Positions 26,391 to 34,945 of a stretch of DNA of 64,000 bases are shown here, piece after piece. The stretch lies in contig NZ_JAEMNV010000011.1 of NCBI RefSeq assembly GCF_016482825.1, positions 160,292-224,291 of the forward strand, read 5' to 3'. The first letter of the stretch is position 1; each line of letters opens with the position of its first letter. This DNA is from Antrihabitans stalagmiti. GTDB taxonomy: Bacteria; Actinomycetota; Actinomycetes; Mycobacteriales; Mycobacteriaceae. The notes beneath the pieces are model-generated. The model did not search any database and was not told the DNA's origin. It saw only the letters and a program-made list of their open reading frames with translations. A program made the position numbers and the translations under genes.

Positions 26391-28532
26391 TCAAACCAGT
26401 TGCCCGGCAACGAGGTGGCTGTATGGGCCACCCGCGTCGACGAGCTCGAAGTGGGTACCGGACTCGACCACGCGGCCCGCGTCGAGCACCACGATGTGGT
26501 CGGCGTCGATCACGGTGGCGAGCCGATGCGCGATGACGACGACGGTGCAGCCGAGCCGTGCGATATTGGCGTGCACCCTCGCCTCGGTGACGGTGTCGAG
26601 ACTGCTTGTGGCCTCGTCGAGCAGCAGGATCCGCGGGCGCGGTGCCAGCGCTCGCGCCAGGGCGAGTCGCTGCCGCTGTCCGCCGGACAGCGACGCCCCA
26701 CCATCGACGAGCACGGTTTCCCAGCCCATCGGCATCGCGTCGATGTCGTCGAGAATTCCGGCCGCCTCGGCAGCCTCCTCGAGTTGGTGCATCGGCAGAT
26801 TCGGGTCCGCCATAAGCAGGTTGTCGCGGATGGACAATCCGAAGATGTACGGGTCCTGTGTGACTACGCCGATCTGGGAGCGCAGGCCGCGCGGATGCAA
26901 CGTCGAGATGTCCAGATCGTCGATCAACACGCGGCCCGACGACGGCGGATACAGGCCGAGCAGCAACCGCCCGAGCGTCGATTTTCCGGACCCCGATCGT
27001 CCGACGATGGCCACGACCTGACCTGGCTCCACCGCGAGGTCGATATCGTCGACGATCGGAGGACCGTCCTTGTGATAGCGGAAGCCGAGCCCGACTGCCC
27101 GCACGGAACCGGCAAGTTCGGGCGCATGACGCAGATCGCGCCCAGCGGTCTCGGTCGGTGTGTCGAATACGTCGTCGAGGCGAGCGAGGTAGCTGCCGAG
27201 CAATTGCACCTGCAGGGCCGTCGCGACGAGGACGCCGAGCGGCTCCAAGAAGGCCGACGCGAGGGCTGCAAGCGCGAGCATGGAGCCGAGCGACATCGCA
27301 CCGCTTGCAACCAGATGAGCCCCGACGAGCAGGACCGCAATCGGCGACAGCAGCGCCAGACCGTGAATCGCGGTCTCGACGAGGGCTTCGAGGCGGCCCC
27401 GGCGTAGCGAGACGTTGAGTTCGGCGACGAACAGGTTGGTCCAGTGCGACACGGCTCGTCGTTCGGCACCAGCGGCCTTGAGTGTCTCGACGGCCGAGAA
27501 CATCTCGTACGCGTAGGACTGCGAGTGCGCCTCGGTCGCCAGCGCCTCACCCATCAGGTGTTGGTTGCGGCGTCGGGCCGCCAGCAACACCGATACCTGG
27601 GCTGCTCCGAGCACTGCCACCAGCACTCCGAGCATCGGCGACAGCATGACGATCACAACCAGATACAGCGTCGCGAGAGCGCCGTCGAGCAGCGCCGCGA
27701 GGGTGCCGGTCGTCAGGATCTCGCGGACGGTCGCGTTGCTGCGCAGCCGCATCATCAGATCACCGGACGACCGCTTCAGGAAGAACGCGTACGGCAGATC
27801 CACAAGGTGCTCGAGGAAATCGAGTGTCATGGTGATGTCGAGCCGGCTGCGTAGGCGGAGCAGAAGATGGGCCCGCAGGTAGCTCGCGACAATCGAGTAC
27901 GCGATAAGTGCGGCCATCACGGCGCCGAGCACTTTCAGCAGGTGACCGTCACCGTTGGGTACCACCCGATCGACGACGACGCCGGTCAGCACCGGCACGG
28001 CCATGGCCATGATCCGCACGACGACCGACGTCGCCAGCACCGAGCCGATCCCGCTCGAGCGGGTCAGCAACCGGCGCGCGTGATGCAGTGCGCCGGGCGC
28101 CCGTCGGCCGCCTGCGACGAACGATTCGGTCGGTTCGAGCATGATCGCGACACCGCTGTACAGGTCGCTGGCGGTGTCCCAGGAGACGCGGCACCGCCCG
28201 ACGGCGGGATCGACGATGGTCACCCCCCGCTTGGACGCCGCGACGAGAACGACGAAATGGGCTGAGCTCCAATGCAAGACAGTCCCACGCGGCAGCACAC
28301 GCAGGTCGTCGAGCTCGGTGGAAACCCCACGAGCACGCATACCGTAGGCGGTGGCGGCCTCGGCGAGTCGAAGGGCGTCGATACCGTCGCGGCCGGTCCC
28401 GGTGGCTTCATGCATCTCTGCCAGCGACACGTGGCGGCCGTGATAGCCGAGTGCCATGGCCAACGCGGCGGCACCGCAATCGGCGACCTCGGCTTGCGCG
28501 ACGAACGGAATCGCACCTCGGCGCGGCATCAT
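26391..28532 (-). CDS. Peptidase-containing ABC transporter (C39, LanT-like)
   Basis: The 713-residue protein has three parts. An N-terminal C39 peptidase carries Cys19 (EVADCGAAALAMALG), His92 (HWSSAHFVVL) and Asp108 (TIVDPAVG). A six-helix ABC membrane domain covers about 160-440. The nucleotide-binding domain has GRSGSGKST, LSGGQRQRLALARAL and ILLLDEATSSLD. It should cut the precursor after its Ala-His-Gly-Gly leader end and export the product. The start codon overlaps the stop of the preceding gene (ATGA). No separate LanP protease is seen, which fits removal of the leader here. Confidence 0.93.
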   Translation of the reverse strand: MMPRRGAIPFVAQAEVADCGAAALAMALGYHGRHVSLAEMHEATGTGRDGIDALRLAEAATAYGMRARGVSTELDDLRVLPRGTVLHWSSAHFVVLVAASKRGVTIVDPAVGRCRVSWDTASDLYSGVAIMLEPTESFVAGGRRAPGALHHARRLLTRSSGIGSVLATSVVVRIMAMAVPVLTGVVVDRVVPNGDGHLLKVLGAVMAALIAYSIVASYLRAHLLLRLRSRLDITMTLDFLEHLVDLPYAFFLKRSSGDLMMRLRSNATVREILTTGTLAALLDGALATLYLVVIVMLSPMLGVLVAVLGAAQVSVLLAARRRNQHLMGEALATEAHSQSYAYEMFSAVETLKAAGAERRAVSHWTNLFVAELNVSLRRGRLEALVETAIHGLALLSPIAVLLVGAHLVASGAMSLGSMLALAALASAFLEPLGVLVATALQVQLLGSYLARLDDVFDTPTETAGRDLRHAPELAGSVRAVGLGFRYHKDGPPIVDDIDLAVEPGQVVAIVGRSGSGKSTLGRLLLGLYPPSSGRVLIDDLDISTLHPRGLRSQIGVVTQDPYIFGLSIRDNLLMADPNLPMHQLEEAAEAAGILDDIDAMPMGWETVLVDGGASLSGGQRQRLALARALAPRPRILLLDEATSSLDTVTEARVHANIARLGCTVVVIAHRLATVIDADHIVVLDAGRVVESGTHFELVDAGGPYSHLVAGQLV

Positions 28533-28978
28533 CCGAGCCCCGGCACGAGAATGTCGATCAGCCGATCCTGGCCCACGGGGACGACGAGTTCGCCGACCGT
28601 CAGCGCGCTGGGGCCGGTCAGGTGGGCACGAACCTGCGTCGTCGTCACCTCGACGACCGTCGCGGGCCACGATTTGCCCGACGAGTCACGAAACTCGGCG
28701 ATCGCACCCAGCTCAGGTGCGGCTTCGCCCGACCGCATCGCCACGACCGAGTCGCCCTGCGTCACTGCAGGCAACGCCTCCGTGCCGGCGACGGTCACCG
28801 TGCTCGCCGCAGCGACGCCGACCGACAGCAGCACTGCGAGGGCGACGAGCCCTGCACCGATCCACTGCGGCTGCTCGATCAGTTTGCCCGGTCCTTTCGG
28901 CGCGGAACGGCTGTCGCGCCACGGCCGGCGAAAGATCGAATTCCGGTCCGTCGCGACGGCGTCGGTGCCTGCTGTCAT
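28529..28978 (-). CDS. Membrane-anchored accessory protein of the lanthipeptide exporter
   Basis: The 149-residue protein has a cytoplasmic N-terminus of about 38 residues, one membrane segment (residues 39-60, WIGAGLVALAVLLSVGVAA) and an extracellular beta-rich domain with PAVTQGDSVVAMRSG and a VTTTQVRAHLTG hairpin. The plan recalls a shortened HlyD-like membrane-fusion protein without its long coiled coil. It is the first gene of the leftward operon, with GGGGAG before its ATG. I cannot name a family with certainty; a role as exporter partner is inferred from position. Confidence 0.65.
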   Translation of the reverse strand: MTAGTDAVATDRNSIFRRPWRDSRSAPKGPGKLIEQPQWIGAGLVALAVLLSVGVAAASTVTVAGTEALPAVTQGDSVVAMRSGEAAPELGAIAEFRDSSGKSWPATVVEVTTTQVRAHLTGPSALTVGELVVPVGQDRLIDILVPGLG

Positions 28979-29053
28979 CGGCTTGCTCCCCAGAGTCGTG
29001 GTCGTGTGTCAGGACTTGGAGCAACATGGGGGCCTGGTGGGGACGGTGCAAGA

Positions 29054-29104
29054 TGGGGTACTTCTCCCCACAGAGTTTTGCGTCCTTGCCAAATAGAATT
29101 GGCA
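29054..29104 (+). promoter_or_regulatory. Promoter with operator-like repeats for the FHA regulator
   Basis: TAGAAT at 29094-29099 is a -10 box whose expected transcript start falls on the ATG at 29106, so the mRNA is probably leaderless; no ribosome site is present. The -10 sits in the inverted repeat TGCCAA-N6-TTGGCA (29087-29104). A second inverted repeat, TGGGG-N7-CCCCA (29054-29070), lies upstream. Both lie between the divergent FHA gene and the lanthipeptide operon and could control either. Confidence 0.55.
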
Positions 29105-29105
29105 C

Positions 29106-29738
29106 ATGGCTTCCCACCTCGAGATCTGGCGACCGTCTGGACGGGAGCTGTTCTCGTTGACCGAGCACACGGCGACGATCGGCAAGACTGTGACCATCGG
29201 CAAGGCCGTCACCAATGCGGTTTCGATCGACCACGATGCGACTGTTTCGCGCCTGCACGCGGTGCTCGAGAATCACGGGTCGGCGTGGTCGCTTCGCGAC
29301 ATCGGGAGCCGAAACGGTACCTATGTGAACGGCGAGAAAGTTGCAGGCGAGCGCGTGCTTCGATCCGGCGACGAGGTTCGAATCGGTAAGTCACGCTTGG
29401 TGTTCTGGGGTCGCAGTCGTCTCGACCGCGCACCCGACGACGAAGCGACGCGGTCTGTCGAACCCCTCGCCGCACCGCCGCGCCTGACGCCGCGCGAACT
29501 CGACGTCCTGCTGGCGCTGTGTCGGCCGCTGGTCTCGACCGACGCGTTTCCCGAAGCCGCGTCTACGCGGCAGATGGCACTCGAATTGGTCGTGACGGAC
29601 GCAGCCGTCAAGCAACATCTGCAGAACATGTACGACAAGTTCGGGATCCCGATGGAAGGGGACCGACGCGTGCGCCTTGCCAATGAAGCCCTGCGCCGCG
29701 GGGCGGTCACGCTTGCGATGCTGCGCGAGCAGCATTAG
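29106..29738 (+). CDS. FHA-domain transcriptional regulator
   Basis: The 210-residue protein has an N-terminal FHA domain (residues about 5-100) with SRLH at 48-51 and GSRNGTYVNG at 67-76, the phosphothreonine-binding loops. A winged-helix-like C-terminal region (about 115-205) begins LTPRELDVLLALCRPL. FHA domains read Ser/Thr kinase output, so the protein could switch the adjacent lanthipeptide operon in response to phosphorylation. No kinase gene is present in the window. It is transcribed divergently from the operon. Confidence 0.85.
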   Translation: MASHLEIWRPSGRELFSLTEHTATIGKTVTIGKAVTNAVSIDHDATVSRLHAVLENHGSAWSLRDIGSRNGTYVNGEKVAGERVLRSGDEVRIGKSRLVFWGRSRLDRAPDDEATRSVEPLAAPPRLTPRELDVLLALCRPLVSTDAFPEAASTRQMALELVVTDAAVKQHLQNMYDKFGIPMEGDRRVRLANEALRRGAVTLAMLREQH

Positions 29739-29841
29739 TCGCGTTCTGGTCGGCACGAATGTGCACCTTCTGTCGCCTCCGGGCCTTGGGAGAGACGTAA
29801 GTGCGCACTCGACGCAAGGCGTGACTGGCTAGGCTGGGCGC

Positions 29842-30012
29842 ATGAACGAGGACGACCGCACGACCGCTGCACGCAACGCTGTACTCGACCTGATCGTCAA
29901 GTTGGCCAAGCAGATCGACGGGAGCTACCCCGCCGATGCGGGTAAGGCCCGCGATCTCGCCGAGGCGTACGCCTGGATCGTGGAGCCGTCGCGCGGCGGT
30001 CCGACCGCCTGA
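29842..30012 (+). CDS. Small conserved-looking protein of 56 residues
   Basis: The short frame starts at an ATG and encodes a soluble, mostly helical acidic protein (NAVLDLIVKLAKQIDG, then DAGKARDLAEAYAWI). Codon use is GC3-rich like real genes here, and the helix pattern is regular. It has no recognisable family. It lies between the FHA gene and the convergent WYL regulator. Confidence 0.6.
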   Translation: MNEDDRTTAARNAVLDLIVKLAKQIDGSYPADAGKARDLAEAYAWIVEPSRGGPTA

Positions 30013-30090
30013 GTCAGGCCGCGGGATCGGCCGTCCCAGTACGGAGCCGTTCCTCCGGCGTCCACACCTTCGCTTCCTCGCCGACCGACC

Positions 30091-31065
30091 TCAGGACGAA
30101 GGGTCATAGAGGGTGGTGATCGCAGCGGCGCGATCACGCAGAGCGGCGCGTAACCATTGGGGGGCAATGGCTTCCGCGGTCGTTGCCAGCTGCCACAGCG
30201 CCCAGATCGCGTGTCTGGAATCTTGGAAGGTCACGTCGAGCCGCAGCCGACCGTCTGCGTCGGACTCTTCCGAAAGGACCGCCAGTGCCGTGCCGACCAG
30301 GTCTTCGCGCCGCGACGGATCCATGCGCACCGACACGGTGACCTGCTCGCCGCCGGTTCGGAATTGCGTGCTGCGTTGCTGCCAGGCCTGGTCCAGATCG
30401 ACCTCGTCGGGTCGGTCTGCGGGTTCGAGAAGCTCTTCGGCGGCAACGATTCGGGACAGTCGGTAGGTGCGGTCGGCGCCGGACCTCGTGGCAAGGAGAT
30501 AGCCCTGCTCGCGGACGAAGACAAGACCGATCGGGTCCACCGTGCGCCACGCGGGTGGTTGATCGGGAGCCGCGTAGTCGATGCGCAATTTGTGTCCGGC
30601 GAACACCGCGCGCCGAACTTCGGCAACGACCGCGTCGGGTACCTCCTCGGTAGCCACGCGTCGAGCGAGCAGGTCGGTCTGCGGGTCCACGAGCAAGCGC
30701 TCGGCCACATCGGTTGCGGTGTCCCGAAAGTTGTCGGGTAGTGCATCGACCACCTTGAGCATCGCGGACGAAAGCGCCGAGCCGAGGCCGAACGCCTGGG
30801 CACTGCGAACCGATCCGGCGACCAACAAGGCAAGGGCCTCATCGTGATTGAGTCCGGTGAGTTCGGTCCGGAAACCAGGGAGCAACTCGAAGCCACCGTC
30901 GCGGCCGCGCTCGGCGTATACCGGGACGCCCGCAGCAGACAGTGCATCGATATCGCGAAGCACCGTTCGAGTGGACACTTCCAGCTCGCGGGCCAGCGCG
31001 GTGGCCGACAGCCGACCGCGCTGTCGCAGCAGCAGAACCAGTGACACCAACCGGTCCGCGCGCAT
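30091..31065 (-). CDS. WYL-domain transcriptional regulator
   Basis: The 324-residue protein has an N-terminal winged helix (RLVSLVLLLRQRGRLSATAL, STRTVLRDIDALSAAGVPVY) at about 5-55. A WYL domain lies at about 135-215 (LRIDYAAPD, PIGLVFVREQGYLLAT) and a WCX C-terminal extension follows. WYL domains sense nucleotides or other small ligands. It is transcribed away from the RidA gene; a perfect palindrome lies between their starts. The ATG at 31065 was chosen by family start. Confidence 0.9.
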   Translation of the reverse strand: MRADRLVSLVLLLRQRGRLSATALARELEVSTRTVLRDIDALSAAGVPVYAERGRDGGFELLPGFRTELTGLNHDEALALLVAGSVRSAQAFGLGSALSSAMLKVVDALPDNFRDTATDVAERLLVDPQTDLLARRVATEEVPDAVVAEVRRAVFAGHKLRIDYAAPDQPPAWRTVDPIGLVFVREQGYLLATRSGADRTYRLSRIVAAEELLEPADRPDEVDLDQAWQQRSTQFRTGGEQVTVSVRMDPSRREDLVGTALAVLSEESDADGRLRLDVTFQDSRHAIWALWQLATTAEAIAPQWLRAALRDRAAAITTLYDPSS

Positions 31066-31083
31066 TCGAAAAGTATGGCACCA

Positions 31084-31108
31084 ATACACGACACAAGATG
31101 TCGTGTAT
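31084..31108. promoter_or_regulatory. Perfect 10+10 operator palindrome between WYL and RidA genes
   Basis: ATACACGACA (31084-31093) and TGTCGTGTAT (31099-31108) are exact inverted copies with a 5-base spacer, 25 bases in all. The site lies between two divergent starts at 31065 and 31128, so one bound regulator could control both genes. The WYL protein is the likely binder. Confidence 0.7.
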
Positions 31109-31127
31109 CGCTGGAAAGCTCACAGCC

Positions 31128-31586
31128 ATGACAAACAAGATGGTCACCGACGCACCCACCTTCGACGACTCGACCGCAGCCGATGCGCGAGTGAGCCGAA
31201 CGGCAATCAACCCGTGGACCTGGTCGCTCGAGATGGGATACAACCAGGGCGAGATTGTCTCCGGTCCGGCGCGCACCCTGTTCTGCGCCGGACAAACCTC
31301 GATGAGCAGCGCCGGCCAGCCACAACACATCGACGACATGGCAGCGCAATTGGCACTGAGTCTCGACAACTTGGAAGCCGTCCTCCACGAGGCCGACATG
31401 ACGCTGGCGAACCTGGTCCGGCTCAACGTCTACACCACCGACGTCGACCTGCTGTTTCAGCACTACGGCGTGCTCGCAGCGCGATTGGGCGCCGCCAGGG
31501 TCGCACCGACCACCACGATGCTCGGGGTCAGCAGGCTCGCAATACCCGTCCTGATGGTCGAACTCGAAGGAACTGCCGTCGCCTGA
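31128..31586 (+). CDS. RidA family protein
   Basis: The 152-residue protein has the chorismate-mutase-like RidA/YjgF fold. RTLFCAGQTSMSSAG is the ligand pocket region, LDNLEAVLHEADMTLANLVR the middle helix, and VAPTTTMLGVSRLAIPVLMVELEGTA the end. The usual catalytic Arg (around the VPARSxxxV motif) is a Thr-rich stretch here, as in several non-deaminase subgroups, so enamine hydrolysis is uncertain. GGAAAG lies before the ATG. Confidence 0.85.
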   Translation: MTNKMVTDAPTFDDSTAADARVSRTAINPWTWSLEMGYNQGEIVSGPARTLFCAGQTSMSSAGQPQHIDDMAAQLALSLDNLEAVLHEADMTLANLVRLNVYTTDVDLLFQHYGVLAARLGAARVAPTTTMLGVSRLAIPVLMVELEGTAVA

Positions 31587-31621
31587 CGCGTCCGCCGACC
31601 GACAACCTACGGACAGGACAG

Positions 31622-32107
31622 GTGATTTCGGTGCTCGAAGTCGTCACAATCGGCGTCTACGGCTTTACCGCCGACACCTTCCTCGACAAACTCACCGGCG
31701 CCGGCGTGGGGTTGCTACTCGACCTCCGCCAGCGCCGCGGGGTGCGCGGCCCCGACTACTCGTGGGCCAACTCGATCCGGCTCCAAAATGCCTTGCGCGC
31801 AACAGAAATCAGCTACCGCCACGTGAAAGGTCTCGCTCCGACGACCGAGCTGAGACAACTGCAATACCGCGAAGACGACCGCCAGGGCGTCGGCAAACGC
31901 AACCGCATCTCGCTCGCACACGAATACACCGAGCGCTACACGCGCGAAATCCTGAACCCATTCGACGTCGCCGCACTGGTCGCCGAACTCCCGCACAACT
32001 CGGTAACTGCGCTCCTCTGCGTCGAGCGCGATCCCGAAGCATGCCACCGCTCCCTCGTCGCCGAACGCATGCGAATCGAGCACGGCCTCTCGGTCACGGG
32101 ACTGTGA
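31622..32107 (+). CDS. DUF488 family protein
   Basis: The 161-residue protein has TIGVYGFTADTFLDKL near the start, LLLDLRQRRGVRGPDYSWAN as the conserved Asp-Arg segment, and LLCVERDPEACHRSLVAERM near the end, with the Cys-His typical of DUF488. GTG at 31622 follows AGG-rich sequence; a second GTG at 31631 is possible. The family is widespread and of unknown function. Confidence 0.85.
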   Translation: MISVLEVVTIGVYGFTADTFLDKLTGAGVGLLLDLRQRRGVRGPDYSWANSIRLQNALRATEISYRHVKGLAPTTELRQLQYREDDRQGVGKRNRISLAHEYTERYTREILNPFDVAALVAELPHNSVTALLCVERDPEACHRSLVAERMRIEHGLSVTGL

Positions 32108-32127
32108 CGGCGAGGGTCCACTCTCGG

Positions 32128-32205
32128 TGGACTGACGAGGGAGCGAGCGTAGCGACCGCGGAGGGTCAGCGTGCGCTGGACTGACGAGGGAGGGAGCGCA
32201 GCGAC
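32128..32205. repeat. Two imperfect 29-base direct repeats downstream of the DUF488 gene
   Basis: TGGACTGACGAGGGAG and the following GAGCG-AGCGAC appear at 32128-32156 and again at 32177-32205, differing at a few positions. A third partial copy (TGGACGAGGAGGGA) follows at about 32206. They lie in the non-coding gap before the MarR gene. No gene is visible in 32108-32334. Confidence 0.6.
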
Positions 32206-32293
32206 TGGACGAGGAGGGAAGCGCACGCGTAAAAGACCCGAAGCCCGCGAGCGGAGCGAGCCAATGTTACTTGCTTAGTACACGCAAACGATT

Positions 32294-32299
32294 TATAGT
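32294..32299 (+). promoter_or_regulatory. -10 box of the MarR/MFS operon
   Basis: TATAGT lies 36 bases before the MarR GTG in an AT-rich stretch. The inverted words GCTTCGGTAAGC (32302-32313) lie directly after it and could be the MarR binding site. Confidence 0.4.
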
Positions 32300-32334
32300 T
32301 AGCTTCGGTAAGCATGCATCAGCCGGAGGTAGCC

Positions 32335-32820
32335 GTGAGCGTCACACCGAGTACAGCGCAGGATCTCGTCGAGGAGATCTTCCTGTTCGGTCGCGCCTTG
32401 CGGTCGGCTGTCATCACAAGCAGTGTCGATCCGATCCCGACGGCGCTGGTCGGCGTCCTATCGATCCTCGCCACCTACGGGGAATGCCGACAAAGTGATC
32501 TGGCAGGCGAACTGTGCATCAGCCAGTCCGTCCTCAGCCGCCAGATCGCGGAGTTGGTCGACGCCGGCTACGTCTGCCGACATTCCGATCCTGCCGACGG
32601 GCGTGTCTCTCGCATCCGCGTCACACCCGAGGGCGCCGCATTGCTGCACCGATCGAAGGAAGCGAAAGCAGCGCTGCTTCGCGCGACGTTGTCGCACTGG
32701 ACCGAGGGCGACGCGCTCGTCGCTCTCGACGCGGTCCGCAAACTCGAGCGCACTCTTTTCGAGCACGCACACCGAGCTCGAGTATCAAATTCAGCAATTC
32801 ATAGTGGGAGCTCGCTCTGA
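32335..32820 (+). CDS. MarR-family transcriptional regulator
   Basis: The 161-residue protein has a winged helix at about 50-115: CRQSDLAGELCISQSVLSRQIAEL for the recognition part and HSDPADGRVSRIRVTPEGAA for the wing, with the DxRxxR-type motif of the family. GTG at 32335 has GGAGG 8 bases upstream. Its stop overlaps the MFS start, so it is cotranscribed with and probably represses the transporter. Confidence 0.9.
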   Translation: MSVTPSTAQDLVEEIFLFGRALRSAVITSSVDPIPTALVGVLSILATYGECRQSDLAGELCISQSVLSRQIAELVDAGYVCRHSDPADGRVSRIRVTPEGAALLHRSKEAKAALLRATLSHWTEGDALVALDAVRKLERTLFEHAHRARVSNSAIHSGSSL

Positions 32821-34439
32821 TGACTCGACCCGAAACACACATACTGGAGACCAAGAATCCAGAAAAGGCCGTCGGCCCAAAGGCCGCGATGACCCACAAG
32901 GAAATCCTCGAAGCTCTGATCGGACTACTGGCCGCCCTGTTCACAGCGCTGCTGAGCACCACGATCGTTGCGACGGCACTGCCGACGATCATCGGTGATC
33001 TCAAGGGCTCGCAAACGGCGTACGCCTGGGTGATCACTTCGGCGCTGCTTGCAAACGCGGCATCGACACCGATCTGGGGCAAGCTCGCAGATCTGTTCAA
33101 CAAGAAGGTGCTCGTCCAATCAGCGATAGTCATCTTCGTCGTCGGCTCGATCCTCGCAGGCTTCGCACACAACGTTCCCGTACTGCTCGCCGCACGCGTC
33201 GTGCAGGGCATCGGCATGGGCGGACTGACCGCACTTGTCGTCGCCATCATCGGCAGCATCGTGTCCCCGCGTGACCGCGGTCGGTACTCCGGCTACATGG
33301 GCGCGGTCATGGCCGTATCGATGTCTGGTGGACCCATCCTCGGCGGCGTCATCGTGGACAGTCCGCTCGGCTGGCGCTGGTGCTTCTTCGTCTGCGTGCC
33401 GCTTGCCGTCATCGCACTGTTCGCACTGCAGCGCACATTGCACATCGAGACCGACCGCAAGGACGACGTCTCTATCGACTGGTTCGGCGCACTGCTGCTC
33501 ACCGCAGGTGTCTCCATCCTGCTGATCTGGGTCTCCTTCGCAGGCAAGGCCGGCTACTACGACTGGTTCTCCACTCAGTCCGCGACCTACGTCGGCGTCG
33601 GTCTTGCTCTGCTGGCGGCGACCGTGTGGGTCGAGTCGAAGGCCAAAGCCCCGATCATCCCGCTGAAGATCGTCACCGAACGGACGACCGGTCTCGCGAT
33701 CATCGCCTCGATCGCAGTCGGTGTCGGTCTCTTCGGAGCGACGACATTCCTCGGCCAGTACTTCCAGACCTCACGCGGTTTCAGCCCGACCACAGCAGGG
33801 CTGCTGTCGATCCCATTGGTTGCGGGAATGCTCGTCGCATCGGTGGCGTCAGGACAGCTGATCACCCGCTTCGGTCAGTGGAAGCCGTTCATCGTGACCG
33901 GCTCGATTCTGCTGGTCATCGGCTTCGGCCTGCTCGGCACCATCGACCACACCACCAACCTGTGGACCGTTGGAGCCATGACCGCGGTCGTCGGCCTCGG
34001 TACCGGCATGCTGATGCAGAACCTCGTCCTCGCTGTGCAGAACACGGTCGGCGTTCACGACATCGGCACAGCGTCCAGTTCGGTCGCCTTCTTCCGAACC
34101 TTCGGCGGCGCGGTCGGCGTCTCGGTCCTCGGATCGATCCTGGCTACCCGAGTCGCAGACATTTCGTCAGCGGGATTCGCGAAGCTCGGCATCGACACGA
34201 GCGCTGCAGGCAGTGGTGCGAACCTCGATCTGAACGCGTTGCCAGGCCCGGTCCAGGAGATCGTACGTGCCGCGTACGGCGACGCAACGGGACGCATCTT
34301 CTTTGTCGCGGCACTGGTCGCACTTGTCACGCTCGTCGCGGTCGTTGCCATCCCGAACCGGCCACTGCGCCGCACGATCGACATCGCGCCGGAGGAAGAA
34401 CCGACCGGAGATCGCGACCTCGTGACGGCATCTGCCTGA
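32820..34439 (+). CDS. MFS multidrug efflux transporter, DHA2 (14-TM, EmrB/QacA) family
   Basis: The 539-residue protein has about 14 hydrophobic segments. TTIVATALPTIIGDLKG is the DHA2 start motif, WGKLADLFNKK the first loop, and GIGMGGLTALVVAIIGSIV with PRDRGRYSGYMG the motif-A/C region of drug/H+ antiporters. The tail is cytoplasmic and short. It is expected to pump amphipathic compounds out of the cell. Translation is coupled to the MarR gene through an overlapping TGATG. Confidence 0.92.
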   Translation: MTRPETHILETKNPEKAVGPKAAMTHKEILEALIGLLAALFTALLSTTIVATALPTIIGDLKGSQTAYAWVITSALLANAASTPIWGKLADLFNKKVLVQSAIVIFVVGSILAGFAHNVPVLLAARVVQGIGMGGLTALVVAIIGSIVSPRDRGRYSGYMGAVMAVSMSGGPILGGVIVDSPLGWRWCFFVCVPLAVIALFALQRTLHIETDRKDDVSIDWFGALLLTAGVSILLIWVSFAGKAGYYDWFSTQSATYVGVGLALLAATVWVESKAKAPIIPLKIVTERTTGLAIIASIAVGVGLFGATTFLGQYFQTSRGFSPTTAGLLSIPLVAGMLVASVASGQLITRFGQWKPFIVTGSILLVIGFGLLGTIDHTTNLWTVGAMTAVVGLGTGMLMQNLVLAVQNTVGVHDIGTASSSVAFFRTFGGAVGVSVLGSILATRVADISSAGFAKLGIDTSAAGSGANLDLNALPGPVQEIVRAAYGDATGRIFFVAALVALVTLVAVVAIPNRPLRRTIDIAPEEEPTGDRDLVTASA

Positions 34440-34545
34440 ACTAGCGGACGAACTGCTGCTCACGCTCCACTCGTGCTTTCGGAGAGCGGGTTTCCGCCAA
34501 CGAGCGACGAAAGTGGAGCAGCAGCAGCGCACCACCCGACACGCA

Positions 34546-34583
34546 ATCGAGCCCCCGACCCAGCTTTGGGTCGGGGGCTCGAT
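34546..34583. terminator. Strong two-way terminator hairpin
   Basis: Positions 34546-34561 and 34568-34583 are perfect 16-base complementary arms with a 6-base loop. It lies between the convergent MFS and DUF3618 genes. A weaker imperfect hairpin with GCTCCACT and AGTGGAGC arms (34464-34519) precedes it in the same gap. Confidence 0.88.
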
Positions 34584-34596
34584 CGTGTGTGTCTTG

Positions 34597-34818
34597 CTAG
34601 CGGAAAATCTTGACTACGACGAGAACGACCACGAGGGCGCCCGCGCCGATCAGGCTGTACTTGATCTTCGGCTCGTTGACCTTTGCAATCGCCTTCTGCT
34701 TTGCGCCTGCGGCGATGTGCTTGGGGTTCGCGCGGACACTGAGTTCGTCGAGTGTGCTGGCGAGCTGATTACGAGCGGCCTCGATGTCCCGCTCAATGCG
34801 CTCGGTGTCCTTTGACAC
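34597..34818 (-). CDS. DUF3618 membrane-tail protein (Rv2520c-like)
   Basis: The 73-residue protein has an amphipathic helix (TERIERDIEAARNQLASTLD then ELSVRANPKH) and a C-terminal membrane segment (LIGAGALVVVLVVVKIF). This is the pattern of DUF3618, which resembles ribosome-associated YqjD-type anchors. GTG at 34818 has GGAGGG upstream. With the divergent bcp it repeats the Rv2520c-Rv2521 order. Confidence 0.9.
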   Translation of the reverse strand: MSKDTERIERDIEAARNQLASTLDELSVRANPKHIAAGAKQKAIAKVNEPKIKYSLIGAGALVVVLVVVKIFR

Positions 34819-34945
34819 GTGTCCCTCCAACTTTCTTCCGCGTTTGAGATGCGACCCGACCCTACCGCGCCGTCTACCAAAGGTAGAGCAGATCAGGCGC
34901 CCACAGCCAGCACGGTGTCTGACGGCTTCGCTACCCTGACTTGCT

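Noticed and set aside
30848..31622. A long rightward frame running across the WYL gene into DUF488
   Set aside because: Only the part from 31622 matches a family; the earlier part is the antisense of the WYL gene and the out-of-frame RidA gene.
32128..32205. CRISPR array
   Set aside because: Only two imperfect repeats and one partial copy are present, with no regular spacers and no cas genes.
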